Below, piece by piece: positions 27,475 to 36,778 of a stretch of DNA of 64,000 nt; positions within the stretch are counted from its first letter, which is position 1; each line of letters starts with the position of its first letter. The stretch comes from an uncultured candidate division Zixibacteria bacterium (GTDB lineage: Bacteria > Zixibacteria > MSB-5A5 > SM1-73): NCBI GenBank assembly GCA_903908285.1, contig CAIVRH010000021.1:1-64000 (forward strand). The letters run 5' to 3'. The notes under the pieces were generated by a model. It was not told the origin of the DNA. It did no database searches and saw only the letters and a list, made by a program, of their open reading frames with translations. The translations under genes and the position numbers were made by a program.

Positions 27475-28158
27475 GTGTTAATCCGCACAGAAGATCTGTG
27501 GAAGATTTACGAGGTGGGAACCGAAAAGGTGAATGCCCTGCGGGGAGTAACCCTGATCATAAATAAGGGGGAATACGTAGCGATTATGGGACCGTCAGGA
27601 TCCGGTAAATCAACACTGATGAACCTGATCGGATGTCTGGACACTCCCAGCCGAGGGGATTATTATCTGAATGAAAAATTAGTGAGCCAGTTAAATGATG
27701 ACGAGCTTGCCCGCATCCGGAACAAGGAGATCGGATTCGTCTTTCAGACTTTCAATCTTCTTGGGCGTGCCACCTCGGCACATAACGTCGAGCTTCCCCT
27801 GATTTACAACGGCACCGAATCCGGAATGAGAAAAATCAAAGCCAAGGAAGCTTTAAAGATGGTGGATCTGGAAGATCGAGCCGCCCACAAACCCAACGAG
27901 CTATCCGGAGGCGAAAGGCAAAGAGTGGCCATCGCCCGGGCTTTGGTAAACAGCCCTTCTCTTATATTAGCCGATGAGCCTACCGGGAATCTGGATTCCA
28001 ACACCGGAAGGGATATCATGAAGATATTCGAGAGGCTCCATCAGCAGGGGAATACCATCGTTATAGTTACCCATGAACATGATATCGCCACCTATGCGGA
28101 CCGGATCGTCTATATCCGGGATGGAGGGATTGAAAAAGAGGAGAGTATCAAACATTAG
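27475..28158 (+). CDS. MacB/LolD-type ABC transporter ATPase
   Basis: The 227-residue ATPase starts at a GTG, with AAGGAG 8 nt upstream. Walker A is GPSGSGKST (about residue 39), the Q-loop is [10 protein letters not shown], the signature is [15 protein letters not shown], Walker B is [12 protein letters not shown], and the switch His is VTHEHD. This motif set is that of the MacB/LolD/FtsE family, whose ATPases drive mechanotransmission rather than direct pore transport. It must pair with the FtsX-type permeases downstream, which lack their own nucleotide-binding domain. Exported substrates could be peptides, antibiotics or lipids; the sequence does not say. Confidence 0.92.
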   Translation: MLIRTEDLWKIYEVGTEKVNALRGVTLIINKGEYVAIMGPSGSGKSTLMNLIGCLDTPSRGDYYLNEKLVSQLNDDELARIRNKEIGFVFQTFNLLGRATSAHNVELPLIYNGTESGMRKIKAKEALKMVDLEDRAAHKPNELSGGERQRVAIARALVNSPSLILADEPTGNLDSNTGRDIMKIFERLHQQGNTIVIVTHEHDIATYADRIVYIRDGGIEKEESIKH

Positions 28159-28202
28159 GGTCCAGGGTCAAGGGTCAAGGATAAAGGGTACAGGAACCAG
28201 GA
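28157..28202 (+). repeat. Solo degenerate word array, GGGTCCAGGGTCAAGG type
   Basis: Just after the ATPase stop, the words GGGTCCA, GGGTCAA, GGGTCAA, GGATAAA, GGGTACA and GGAACCA follow in head-to-tail order. They are the same word type as the arrays flanking the four-helix-bundle gene 1.4 kb downstream, in the orientation of a left arm. There is no core gene or right arm here, so this may be a remnant. Confidence 0.6.
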
Positions 28203-28307
28203 CAGACGTCAAAAAATGGTTGAACCTGTAATAAATATCAAGCGGATCTGTGACTTTTCCTTGATTCCTCACCAAACGAAACTCAAAACTCATTTCCTAA
28301 GCTAATC

Positions 28308-29525
28308 ATGCAATTTCTTGAAGGTATAATCATAGCCTTAAAATCTCTGGTAGCCAATAAACTACGGTCGATTCTGACCCTGATTGGAGTGATCATCGGT
28401 GTCATGACCGTGATCGCGGTGGTCTCCGTCATAGCCGGAATGAACCGGTATGTGGAGGCTGAAATCTCCAGCATGGGTTCCACCACTTTCCTTATCCGCA
28501 AGTTCGGGATCGTTACCTCGGATGAGGAGTGGCATACCATGATGAAGCGGAAGGACCTGAAAACCAGCGACATGAAAGCAATCGAGGAGAATTGCCCCGA
28601 CTGCTGGAAGGTGGGAGCTCAAGCGGTCAGCTTTCGTAAGGTGAAGTATAAAAACAAACACCTGTCCGATATGGCCATAGCGGGAGCTACCGCTAACATT
28701 ACCGAAATTTCTTCGCATGACGTTTACGAAGGACGAACCTTCTCGGAATTTGAGGTGGACCATAATCGGCAGGTGTGTTTCGTCGGTTGGGAAATAAAGG
28801 ATAAGCTGTTTCCGAACGAAGATCCTCTGGGCAAAGACATCCGAGTCGGGAACAGCAATTTCCGCATCATCGGAGTGGCCGCGAAAAAGGGGAGTTTTTT
28901 GGGTAACAACCAGGACAATTTCGTCTTGATCCCGATTACCGCTTTTGAGAAACTTTTCGCGAAGCGTTTTTTCCTTGAGATATTCGTAAAAGCCAAGGAT
29001 TACATGTCCATGCAGGATGCCATGGATGAGTGCCGGGTGATCCTAAGAACACGCCGGGATGTCCCCTACGAGAAACCCGACGATTTCTCCATGATGACCT
29101 CGGAGGGGGTAATGGATTTCTTCCGGCAGTTTACCAGACTGGCTTATCTGGTTATGGGAGGCATATCTTCGATCTCACTGGTGGTAGGAGGCATTGTGAT
29201 CATGAATATCATGCTGGTTTCAGTCACCGAGCGAACCAAAGAGATCGGAATTCGAAAAGCTCTGGGAGCCAGGCGAAGAAACATATTGTGGCAGTTCTTA
29301 GTGGAAGCAGTCACCTTGGCCCTGGTAGGAGGAGCAATAGGAATAATCTTGGGAGCTATAATCGCGAAGCTTATTTCCATGTGGAGCCCTTTACCGGCTG
29401 CGGTGGAGGCATGGTCGGTGGGACTGGCGCTTTTGGTGTCCTCTTCAGTCGGAATCTTCTTTGGCATATTTCCAGCAATGAAAGCGGCCCGGTTGAATCC
29501 GATCGAAGCGCTGAGATACGAGTGA
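28308..29525 (+). CDS. MacB/FtsX-type ABC transporter permease, first copy
   Basis: The 405-residue permease has the MacB layout: an N-terminal membrane helix (about 12-38, LTLIGVIIGVMTVIAVVSVI), a large periplasmic domain (about 45-270), then three C-terminal helices with VSVTERTKEIGIRKALGARRRNILWQFL in the intervening cytoplasmic part, and an ending of LNPIEALRYE. The missing nucleotide-binding domain is supplied by the separate ATPase at 27475-28158. Its closest relative here is the permease at 29994-31244, separated by a four-helix-bundle cassette. Two permeases could form a heterodimer with the ATPase dimer. Confidence 0.9.
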   Translation: MQFLEGIIIALKSLVANKLRSILTLIGVIIGVMTVIAVVSVIAGMNRYVEAEISSMGSTTFLIRKFGIVTSDEEWHTMMKRKDLKTSDMKAIEENCPDCWKVGAQAVSFRKVKYKNKHLSDMAIAGATANITEISSHDVYEGRTFSEFEVDHNRQVCFVGWEIKDKLFPNEDPLGKDIRVGNSNFRIIGVAAKKGSFLGNNQDNFVLIPITAFEKLFAKRFFLEIFVKAKDYMSMQDAMDECRVILRTRRDVPYEKPDDFSMMTSEGVMDFFRQFTRLAYLVMGGISSISLVVGGIVIMNIMLVSVTERTKEIGIRKALGARRRNILWQFLVEAVTLALVGGAIGIILGAIIAKLISMWSPLPAAVEAWSVGLALLVSSSVGIFFGIFPAMKAARLNPIEALRYE

Positions 29526-29531
29526 AGAAAG

Positions 29532-29576
29532 AGTCTAGGGGCAAGGGTCCAGGGTTCAGGGTCCAGGGGGTTCAGG
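29532..29576 (+). repeat. Left word array of the first four-helix-bundle cassette
   Basis: The array starts 6 bp after the permease stop, with words such as GGGTCCAGGGTTCAGGGTCC and GGGGTTCAGG. The array after the gene at 29949-29983 carries the same words on the other strand, so the two form inverted flanks. Confidence 0.65.
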
Positions 29577-29598
29577 AAATCTTGATCAAGGATGATAC

Positions 29599-29946
29599 AT
29601 GGGTTTTAGAGAATTGCTGGCATGGCAAAAAGCTTTTGATTTGACTATAGAAACATATAAAGTAATTAGGAAATTCCCAAAATCGGAAGTGTATGGTTTA
29701 ATCTCTCAGATTCAAAGATCAGCAGTTTCAATTCCAGCAAATATAGCTGAGGGATATGAAAGAAATCATAGAAAAGAGTACTTACAACACTTGTTTATCG
29801 CCAAAGGATCTCTGGGTGAACTGGAGACTTATCTTTTGTTATCGAGCAGATTAGGTTATTTATCCGAAGGGGAGTATGATTCAATTGAGAAAATAAGAAA
29901 GGAAACTACAAAAATTCTGGTTGGTTTGATAAAATCCCTTTCTTAA
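29599..29946 (+). CDS. Four-helix-bundle (S23/IVP family) protein
   Basis: The 115-residue protein has the full family pattern: LLAWQKAFDLTIETYKVI (helix 1), QIQRSAVSIPANIAEGYER (helix 2), EYLQHLFIAKGSLGELETYL (helix 3) and a C-terminal helix. These proteins were first found encoded in intervening sequences of 23S rRNA and are related to Avd proteins of diversity-generating retroelements. They form pentameric barrels that bind nucleic acid. Its work here is unknown. The gene lies between two MacB-type permeases, 73 bp after one stop and 47 bp before the next start. It is flanked on both sides by inverted arrays of short words, so it looks like a mobile or recently inserted cassette. Confidence 0.9.
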   Translation: MGFRELLAWQKAFDLTIETYKVIRKFPKSEVYGLISQIQRSAVSIPANIAEGYERNHRKEYLQHLFIAKGSLGELETYLLLSSRLGYLSEGEYDSIEKIRKETTKILVGLIKSLS

Positions 29947-29948
29947 AT

Positions 29949-29983
29949 CTGGTTCCTGGACTCTGGACCCTGTAAACTGGGCA
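29949..29983 (+). repeat. Right word array of the first four-helix-bundle cassette
   Basis: This array starts 2 bp after the four-helix-bundle stop codon. On the complementary strand it contains CAGGGTCCAGAGTCCAGG, matching the left array and the solo array at 28157-28202 (GGAACCAG shared). It ends 10 bp before the next start codon, so the cassette fills the whole gap. Confidence 0.65.
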
Positions 29984-29993
29984 CTGAATTAAT

Positions 29994-31244
29994 ATGAATG
30001 TATTCGAAATCAAAGAAAGCATAGCCATGGCCATGGCAGCCATCAAAGCTCACAAAATGCGGGCTTTTTTGACCGTGCTGGGGGTTTTCATCGGGGTCAC
30101 TACGGTCATCGCCATGGTGTCCATCATTACCGGCCTAAACAACAGCATGTCCCAGCAGATCGAATCCTTAGGGTCCAATGTCATCTATGTCACCAAGTTT
30201 GAGATCGGGATCACCTTTGATGAACCTTCGGAGGAGGAGCGAAATCGCAAACCCATTACTTTCGAGGATGCCCAAGCGGTAAGAGAGCTTTGCCCCTCTA
30301 TCGGAGCGGTATCACCCCAGAACTGGGGTCCGGGGGCCAAGAGCATCAAATACCAGAATAACAAGGACAGCCGGTTTCAGCTTATCGGGGTGGTGCCCGA
30401 CTACGAAGTGGTGAACAACAACTTTGCTGCGGAAGGAAGGTTTTTTACCGAAAGCGACATTAAATATCGAGCCATGGCCGTGATCATTGGCCAGGATGTG
30501 GCAGATGTGCTCTTCCCCAACATCGATCCGATCGGCAAAGAGGTCACTTTGAGCGGCTCAAATTTCTCTCCGAAAAAAGTTACGGTCATTGGGGTGATGG
30601 AGAAAAGGCCATCCATTCTGGGGGAGAGCCAAAACAATTTCGTGCTTCTGCCTTACGGGGCGTTCATAAAACTATATCCCGAGGAAAAGGAGCTTCTCTT
30701 GATAGCCCGGCCCAAAAGCCCCGAGCTTATGGATCAGGCCATCGATGAAATCGCTCAGGTGATGCGAATCCGCCGGGGGGTGCCATCAGACAAGCCCAAC
30801 GATTTTGCCATCTCCACCCAGGAAGATCTTATGGATATGTACCGTAAGATCACCAGCGCCATCTATCTGGTAATGGTGGTAATCTCCTCTATCGGGCTTC
30901 TGGTAGGCGGGGTCGGAGTGATGAATATCATGCTGGTGTCGGTTACCGAAAGGACCAAAGAGATAGGCATCCGCAAAGCCATTGGTGCCAGAAAAAAAGA
31001 TATCCTGTGGCAGTTTCTTATCGAAGCCATGACCTTGAGCGGAAGCGGAGGTGTTTTGGGTATTATCATCGGTTTGATCCTGGGGAAAATAGTGGCTGCG
31101 GTTTCACCTCTTTCCGCCGGGATCTCGTTGTTCTGGATTATCTTGGGTTTCTCCTTTTCCGTCTCCGTAGGTTTGATCTTCGGAATTTACCCGGCTTATC
31201 GCGCGGCCAAACTCGATCCCATTGAATCCTTAAGATATGAGTAG
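29994..31244 (+). CDS. MacB/FtsX-type ABC transporter permease, second copy
   Basis: The 416-residue permease again shows an N-terminal helix (LTVLGVFIGVTTVIAMVSII), a periplasmic MacB core domain (about 50-285), three C-terminal helices and the family signature VSVTERTKEIGIRKAIGARKKDILWQFL. The C-terminus YRAAKLDPIESLRYE matches the first copy. The pair probably forms one transporter with the ATPase, MacA-like adaptor and TolC protein upstream. It is the last gene of the cluster; a spacer of about 236 bp with no obvious terminator follows. Confidence 0.9.
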   Translation: MNVFEIKESIAMAMAAIKAHKMRAFLTVLGVFIGVTTVIAMVSIITGLNNSMSQQIESLGSNVIYVTKFEIGITFDEPSEEERNRKPITFEDAQAVRELCPSIGAVSPQNWGPGAKSIKYQNNKDSRFQLIGVVPDYEVVNNNFAAEGRFFTESDIKYRAMAVIIGQDVADVLFPNIDPIGKEVTLSGSNFSPKKVTVIGVMEKRPSILGESQNNFVLLPYGAFIKLYPEEKELLLIARPKSPELMDQAIDEIAQVMRIRRGVPSDKPNDFAISTQEDLMDMYRKITSAIYLVMVVISSIGLLVGGVGVMNIMLVSVTERTKEIGIRKAIGARKKDILWQFLIEAMTLSGSGGVLGIIIGLILGKIVAAVSPLSAGISLFWIILGFSFSVSVGLIFGIYPAYRAAKLDPIESLRYE

Positions 31245-31480
31245 ACTGAATTGGTATAAAAAGAAATCACGACCTTTGGTATAAACGATAAACTAGATAG
31301 GTCCGGATCCGCGAATACCTTGCCAGAACCTCCTGGGGGCAACTTCACGCCATCGTCGGACATGCTCACTTTTTTGTTGCTAAAGTTATAGAAATAAGTT
31401 ATCCTGTTTCACGAATAGGGCGTAACAATAGTAATATGATCTAACATTTATTCATTCTTTGACAGTTAAAGAGGCAGTGT

Positions 31481-32779
31481 ATGAGAAAGGGTTTTATAAT
31501 CAGTATTTTTTGTTTTTGGATGCTACTGGTTCCATTCCTGGTATTGGCACAGACCGATTTCGGTTATATGGAGGGAAAAGAATCAATCTTTTTCATCGAT
31601 TGTGCCGCTTTCCGAGAGAATACCGGAGAGAAATTCAGGGTGGAGATATATTATAAGATCCTCACCCAGGGGCTCACCTTCATAAAGGCAGAAGATAAAT
31701 TCAAAGCCGCTTACGAAATTCAATTATTTGCTTTCAACAAAATAAACAAGGAACAGACCGGGACTTCCATGGAAGAGGATTATTCCGTCAACACCTATGA
31801 GGAGACGCGTTCCCCTTCGAATTTCCTGATAAACCGGATCAACCTGTCTCTATATTCCGGAAGATATAAGCTGAGAATCAAAATGATCGATAGCAATTCC
31901 GGTTCTGCATTCGAGAGCGAGAAGGACTTGAACATTCCTTCTCGCGGCAAAGGTAAAATACTCTTCTCCGACATCGAGTTTATTCGCCAGCTCTCCGATA
32001 GTGCCGGTGCATCCAGGTTCAACCAGAAAGGAAAGGACGCCGTTCCCAGCGTCACCCGGAGTTACGGGGACACCGATCCCACCCTGCTTTTCTATTACGA
32101 GATATATCCGGAAGCGCAGACCCCCCGACCATATCTTTTAAGATACGACGTAGGGCATTTAGCCCAGAATTTCCACCACCAGGATACTTCCACCGTGGTT
32201 TTGGGACCAGGGATTTTTTCGAGATTCGACAGCATGAACATCGAGGGGTTTCCCTCCGGAGATTATTATCTGGCTATAGAACTGGTGGAAAAGGGCCAAG
32301 TGAAATTCAGGGTGGAAAACCCCTTTCAAATAGAATGGTCTTTTACCAATCTTTTGAAAAACGATTATTTCAAGGCGATCGATCAGTTGAAATACGTGGC
32401 TTCCGCCGACGAAATGAAGAAGCTTAAACTAGTTCCGGAAGAGAAGCGGTTGCAAGCCTGGCTGGAGTTCTGGAAACCCAAAGATCCCACCCCCGCTACC
32501 CCGGAAAACGAGCTGAGGGATGAATACTACCGCCGGCTGAAATATGTGAATCAGAATTTTTCTTTGCCCACCAAAGAGGGATGGGAAACCGATATGGGGA
32601 TGGTCTATATGGTGTATGGACCACCGGATGATACGGATAAACATCCTTTTGATCGGGAGAGTCAAGCTTTTCAAAAATGGTATTATTACCGAAACAATCG
32701 GGAATTTTTGTTCTTGGACCGGGGAGATGGGGAGTATCTGCTGCAACCTCCTTATGATGGAATAATAAGGAAATATTAG
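31481..32779 (+). CDS. GWxTD domain-containing exported protein, first copy
   Basis: The 432-residue protein has a signal peptide (about 1-24, ending VLAQ), a middle beta-rich part (about 25-270), and a C-terminal GWxTD domain (about 290-432). The name-giving motif is GWETDMGMVYMVYGPPDD, preceded by LEFWKPKDPTPATPENELRDEYYRRL. GWxTD domains occur in FCB and Acidobacteria proteins; their role is unknown, probably in the envelope or the cell surface. A second GWxTD protein follows 107 bp later, and an ABC-2 exporter pair follows that. No catalytic residues are evident. Confidence 0.88.
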   Translation: MRKGFIISIFCFWMLLVPFLVLAQTDFGYMEGKESIFFIDCAAFRENTGEKFRVEIYYKILTQGLTFIKAEDKFKAAYEIQLFAFNKINKEQTGTSMEEDYSVNTYEETRSPSNFLINRINLSLYSGRYKLRIKMIDSNSGSAFESEKDLNIPSRGKGKILFSDIEFIRQLSDSAGASRFNQKGKDAVPSVTRSYGDTDPTLLFYYEIYPEAQTPRPYLLRYDVGHLAQNFHHQDTSTVVLGPGIFSRFDSMNIEGFPSGDYYLAIELVEKGQVKFRVENPFQIEWSFTNLLKNDYFKAIDQLKYVASADEMKKLKLVPEEKRLQAWLEFWKPKDPTPATPENELRDEYYRRLKYVNQNFSLPTKEGWETDMGMVYMVYGPPDDTDKHPFDRESQAFQKWYYYRNNREFLFLDRGDGEYLLQPPYDGIIRKY

Positions 32780-32886
32780 CCGGGTGGCGGATTTGCCTTT
32801 GCTTTCAAAAAGCATACACATCCAAGAGAGATGATCATAAAACCGAAGTCTTTATCGTTTTCACCATATAACCGGGGGTGAATGAA

Positions 32887-34290
32887 GTGAAATCAACCCA
32901 ACCATGTTTAGAGGTCTTGATCCTTTTGTTCTGCGTTGTTTTTATTGCCATTCCGGCGCATGCTCAGACCCAACTCCCTTCCGGTGTTCCAGCTCAACCG
33001 CGCAGTTTCTACATTAGCATGGATTATGCCGGTTTCGAAGATCTGACGGATACCACTTTCGACTACTTGGAGATTTATTACTCGTATAACCGGCGGGAAC
33101 TGGAGTTCCTTCCGGAGGAACCAGGGACGGTGGTAGCCAAGATTCTGATGCAGTTGAACATCAAGGACGAACAGGGAAATGTGGTGGAGAATCGCTTGTG
33201 GACCACCAGTTCACAGGTGGGAAGCGCAGAGGAGGCAAAATCAGTAGATTTCATGATCATCGATGTGATCGGAATCAAACTTAAACCCGGCGGCTATCTG
33301 ATCGCACTTCAAGCCCGGGATGCGAATTCGATGGCCAACGGGGAGGCCATATTAAAAGCGAAGGCGAGAGATTTTTCCGAAAGTCGGCTCGAGATGAGTG
33401 ATCTGGAGCTGGCATACAATATCACCGATGATACCACCAACGGAAGGTTTTCCAAAGCGGAAAAAAAAATCCTTCCAAATCCTTCCCGGATTTTTACCCA
33501 TGAGCGGAGCATGCTCTATTTTTATGGGGAGCTGTACAACCTGGCATTCGATCCCCAAGCCAAACCGGATTATACTCTTGATTTTTCTGTGCTGGATACC
33601 ACCGGAAAGAAACTCAAGGAATACGGGGAGCAGACTCATACCAAGCTAGGAAATTCTGCGGTGATAATCAGCGGGATCAACATCGGACCTTTCAGCGGGG
33701 GGGAATATCTTCTGCAGGTCGAAGCTTCGGATCAACAGACCAGACAGAAGGTTTCTTCCACCAAAAAGTTCGTAATTTTCAGAGAGAAGACTGCAGATGA
33801 ACTGTTAGGTGAAGCCATAAAGCAATTCAAACAGGATGTGATATACATCGCTACTCCCGGCGAGCTTAGTATTTTCGACCAGCTAAACAACGTGGGCAAG
33901 AAAAATTACATCGACGAATTCTGGAGAAAGAGAGATCCCTCACCGGGGACACCGGAGAATGAATTTAAAACCGAACACTACCAGCGAATTGCATACACCA
34001 ATGCCCATTTCTCCCGAAACAGTTCCTCCGACGATGGCTGGAATACCGACATGGGCAGAATATACATCCGTTACGGGGAATCCAGCGAGATAGAAAGACA
34101 TCCCTCCACCCGGGGGGAGAAACCCTGGGAAAAGTGGAATTACAATGATATCCAGGGGGGAGTCTATTTCATCTTTCTGGATGAGGATGGATACGGAGTG
34201 TACCGATTAGTTCATTCTACCATGACCGGTGAAGTGCATGATAGTCAGTGGGAGGAACGACTCAAAAACACAGAATCAAACGAGGAATAG
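32887..34290 (+). CDS. GWxTD domain-containing exported protein, second copy
   Basis: I start this protein (467 residues) at the GTG at 32887, since GGGGGTGA lies just upstream; a GTG 9 nt earlier is the alternative. A signal peptide (about 1-27, ending AHAQ) is followed by a beta-rich region and a C-terminal GWxTD domain (about 320-460) with KRDPSPGTPENEFKTEHYQRI and DGWNTDMGRIYIRYGESSEIE. Like the first copy, it is probably periplasmic or at the cell surface. The two copies share architecture but little sequence outside the domain, indicating an old duplication. It precedes an ABC-2 exporter. Confidence 0.88.
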   Translation: MKSTQPCLEVLILLFCVVFIAIPAHAQTQLPSGVPAQPRSFYISMDYAGFEDLTDTTFDYLEIYYSYNRRELEFLPEEPGTVVAKILMQLNIKDEQGNVVENRLWTTSSQVGSAEEAKSVDFMIIDVIGIKLKPGGYLIALQARDANSMANGEAILKAKARDFSESRLEMSDLELAYNITDDTTNGRFSKAEKKILPNPSRIFTHERSMLYFYGELYNLAFDPQAKPDYTLDFSVLDTTGKKLKEYGEQTHTKLGNSAVIISGINIGPFSGGEYLLQVEASDQQTRQKVSSTKKFVIFREKTADELLGEAIKQFKQDVIYIATPGELSIFDQLNNVGKKNYIDEFWRKRDPSPGTPENEFKTEHYQRIAYTNAHFSRNSSSDDGWNTDMGRIYIRYGESSEIERHPSTRGEKPWEKWNYNDIQGGVYFIFLDEDGYGVYRLVHSTMTGEVHDSQWEERLKNTESNEE

Positions 34291-34469
34291 AGCATCAGCT
34301 TGGCGGATGAGAGGCGAGCAAACCGGGATCAGGTGAGCAAAGTCGCAACCAGTACCTATTTTGTGCCATCCAGGGTGTAGTTTCTGATAGTTACCTGGTG
34401 TTGGAAATATAATCGGCCGGTCGAATTATTCGGTGGGAACAGGCACGAGTTGTTTTTGTTCCAGACCTC

Positions 34470-35219
34470 ATGATAACTACCAACAACCTCACTAAAATAT
34501 TCCATGACAGCAAGCGGGGGGAAATCCGGGCGGTGGATTCGGTCAGTATCGAATGCAGACCGGGTCGGGTTTTCGGGCTTTTGGGCTTAAACGGGGCAGG
34601 AAAAACCACCCTGATGCGGCTTTTGTCCACTATCCTTAAGCCCACCTCCGGAACGGCGAGCATAGCGGGATATGATATCTTAAATGAGCCGGAGAAGGTA
34701 AAAGAAAGAATAGGCTTCCTATCCTCTAGTACCGGACTTTATCCCAGATTGACGGCTGAAGAGACAGTAAGCTATTTCGGAAGATTAAATGGAATGGATA
34801 ATCTCAAACTGAAAAGGCGTCTGGATGATATGTTTGAAAGATTCGGAATGAATGAATTCAGGAAGAGGCGGATAGATAAACTCTCCAGCGGAATGAAGCA
34901 GAAGGTCTCCATTGCCCGGACTTTCATCAATGATCCGGAGGTTTTGATCCTGGATGAACCCACCCTAGGTCTGGATGTGGTCACCTCCCGTAATATCATC
35001 GGGTTCATAAAGGAATCCAAACAGGCAAACAAGTGCCTGCTTTTTTCCACCCATGTGATGTGGGAGGCACAGAAGCTATGCGATGATATCGCCATCATTC
35101 ACCAGGGGAGGATACTGGAGGTGGGTACTTTGGACCAGCTTCGTACCAAAACCGGAATGATCGATCTGGATGATATCTTCGTTAAAATCATAGACGGAGC
35201 GAGCCAGCATGAGTTTTAG
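34470..35219 (+). CDS. ABC-2-type transporter ATPase (NatA-like)
   Basis: The 249-residue ATPase carries Walker A GLNGAGKTTLMRLLS, signature KLSSGMKQKVSIARTFI, Walker B VLILDEPTLGLDV and a His-containing switch FSTHVMWEA. The pattern matches the DrrA/NatA group that powers ABC-2 exporters. Its last 11 bp overlap the start of the permease gene, so the two are translated together. NatAB-type pairs export sodium or drugs; here GWxTD proteins are the upstream neighbours, but the substrate is unknown. Confidence 0.9.
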   Translation: MITTNNLTKIFHDSKRGEIRAVDSVSIECRPGRVFGLLGLNGAGKTTLMRLLSTILKPTSGTASIAGYDILNEPEKVKERIGFLSSSTGLYPRLTAEETVSYFGRLNGMDNLKLKRRLDDMFERFGMNEFRKRRIDKLSSGMKQKVSIARTFINDPEVLILDEPTLGLDVVTSRNIIGFIKESKQANKCLLFSTHVMWEAQKLCDDIAIIHQGRILEVGTLDQLRTKTGMIDLDDIFVKIIDGASQHEF

Positions 35220-36405
35220 AAAGATCAAGATCATCTACTTCAAGGAAATGTTGGATACTTTAAGAGACCGGCGCACCATCATCTCCTCGGTGCTGATTCC
35301 CATCGTCCTTTTCCCGGTTTTGATGTTTGGAATTGGAATGATCATGCAGAAGGCTGAAGAGAAATCCAAAGCCCAGATCCCAAAAATCGCGGTAATCGGA
35401 GAAACTTCGGCTCCCTCCTTTTTTTCCATCCTTCGCCTGAGTAATTCCTTTGAAATAGCGAAGGTCGGGGATTACAAATCCGCTTTAAATCGAAAGGAGA
35501 TCAATGCGGCTTTGGAGTTCCCGGACGATTTTGAGAGAAAGATCCAGGCAGGAGAAAACAGCGAGGCCATCATATATTATGATGCCGCAGAATCCGGATC
35601 GGATATAGCTAAAAATAAGCTCAAGGACAAGCTCAAAGAATATCAGGACAGCCTGGTGACCGGAAGGCTTAAATCACGCGACTTGGAGAGATCAGTTCTT
35701 TACCCCTTCAAAGTCAACGAGGTGAATTTAGCTCCCCAGGAGAAAATGGGCGGGTTCATGCTGGGCATGTTTTTACCTTACATGATCGTGATTTTAGCTA
35801 TGATCGGCGCCACCTACCCGGCCATCGACCTGACCGCAGGGGAGAAGGAAAGGGGGACTTTGGAGACCCTGTTGGTCACCCCGGTCTCACGCTTGGACAT
35901 CTCCACCGGGAAATTCCTGGCAGTTTTGACCGCTTCGGTAGTTACGGTGGTACTAGCCATCACCAGCATGAGTCTTAGCACTATCTGGGGATTTTCCCAG
36001 ATGAATAGATTTGCCGCGGAGCAGATTCCCATAGCCATAAAACCCCTATCCATGCTTCTGGTATTTATTCTCATGGTGCCTTTGGCTGCCATCTTCAGCT
36101 CCGCTCTCCTATCGGTTTGTCTTTTCGCCAAAAGCTATAAAGAGGCCCATAGTTATATCTCTCCACTGATGTTTTTGGTAATCCTGCCGGCCATGGTCTC
36201 TTTCATCCCGGAGATAGAACTGAACTGGAGCTGGGCTTTTGTCCCTATCGTGAACGTATCATTAGCCGCCCGGGAGGTGCTGGTAGGGACTTTTCACTGG
36301 GGCTTCATCGGTTTGATCTTCCTTTCCACCCTTATTTATGCATCATTTTCCATATTTGTAACCAAAAGACTTTTTGAGAAAGAAGAAGTACTGTTTAGAA
36401 GCTGA
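35209..36405 (+). CDS. ABC-2-type transporter permease (NatB-like)
   Basis: The 398-residue permease has a first hydrophobic segment at about 22-43, a large extracytoplasmic domain (about 50-175), and five to six helices in the C-terminal half. The conserved cytoplasmic segment GATYPAIDLTAGEKERGTLETLLVTPVSRLDI identifies the ABC-2/NatB family (ABC2_membrane_3). It overlaps the ATPase gene by 11 bp. It ends the cluster; no clear terminator is seen in the 370-bp spacer that follows. Confidence 0.9.
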   Translation: MSFRKIKIIYFKEMLDTLRDRRTIISSVLIPIVLFPVLMFGIGMIMQKAEEKSKAQIPKIAVIGETSAPSFFSILRLSNSFEIAKVGDYKSALNRKEINAALEFPDDFERKIQAGENSEAIIYYDAAESGSDIAKNKLKDKLKEYQDSLVTGRLKSRDLERSVLYPFKVNEVNLAPQEKMGGFMLGMFLPYMIVILAMIGATYPAIDLTAGEKERGTLETLLVTPVSRLDISTGKFLAVLTASVVTVVLAITSMSLSTIWGFSQMNRFAAEQIPIAIKPLSMLLVFILMVPLAAIFSSALLSVCLFAKSYKEAHSYISPLMFLVILPAMVSFIPEIELNWSWAFVPIVNVSLAAREVLVGTFHWGFIGLIFLSTLIYASFSIFVTKRLFEKEEVLFRS

Positions 36406-36598
36406 TCTTTGGTATAAAGGATCGGCATTCAGATAGACTCAAGGGTATGAAGGCATGCATCAACCCACAAGCTTATGAAGCTACCATTCACCAAGCAGCT
36501 GAGGTTTGACCAGCGGGGCTTAGGTCTGCTCCAAATTCTGATTTCAACTAATTTCTCATTGAACTTACGTGAAGGGCTATCCGGCCTATGATTTTCCA

Positions 36599-36627
36599 TT
36601 GACAAAATTCGACCTATGAGTTAATAT
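36599..36627 (+). promoter_or_regulatory. Probable promoter of the radical SAM cassette
   Basis: TTGACA (36599-36604) and TAATAT (36622-36627) are 17 nt apart, a near-consensus sigma-70-type promoter. The leader would be about 145 nt. The spacer 36406-36598 upstream of it shows no gene. Confidence 0.65.
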
Positions 36628-36778
36628 CATAAAATAGAAATGAAAATAGGAATACTGCTTATTTCAACCATAGAATGACATTCTGATTGAAGTATGATTG
36701 ACGAGGATTAAGCTCAGGGAATAGTCGTTTATTGATAAGACCGAAGTAATCTTGATCTTTTCGAATCGAGGAAAGGCA

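Noticed and set aside
29030-29644. Long open frame overlapping the first permease
   Set aside because: It lies in a different frame of the MacB-type permease and has no protein family features.
29599-29946. Diversity-generating retroelement with Avd
   Set aside because: The four-helix-bundle protein is Avd-related, but there is no reverse transcriptase or template/variable repeat nearby.
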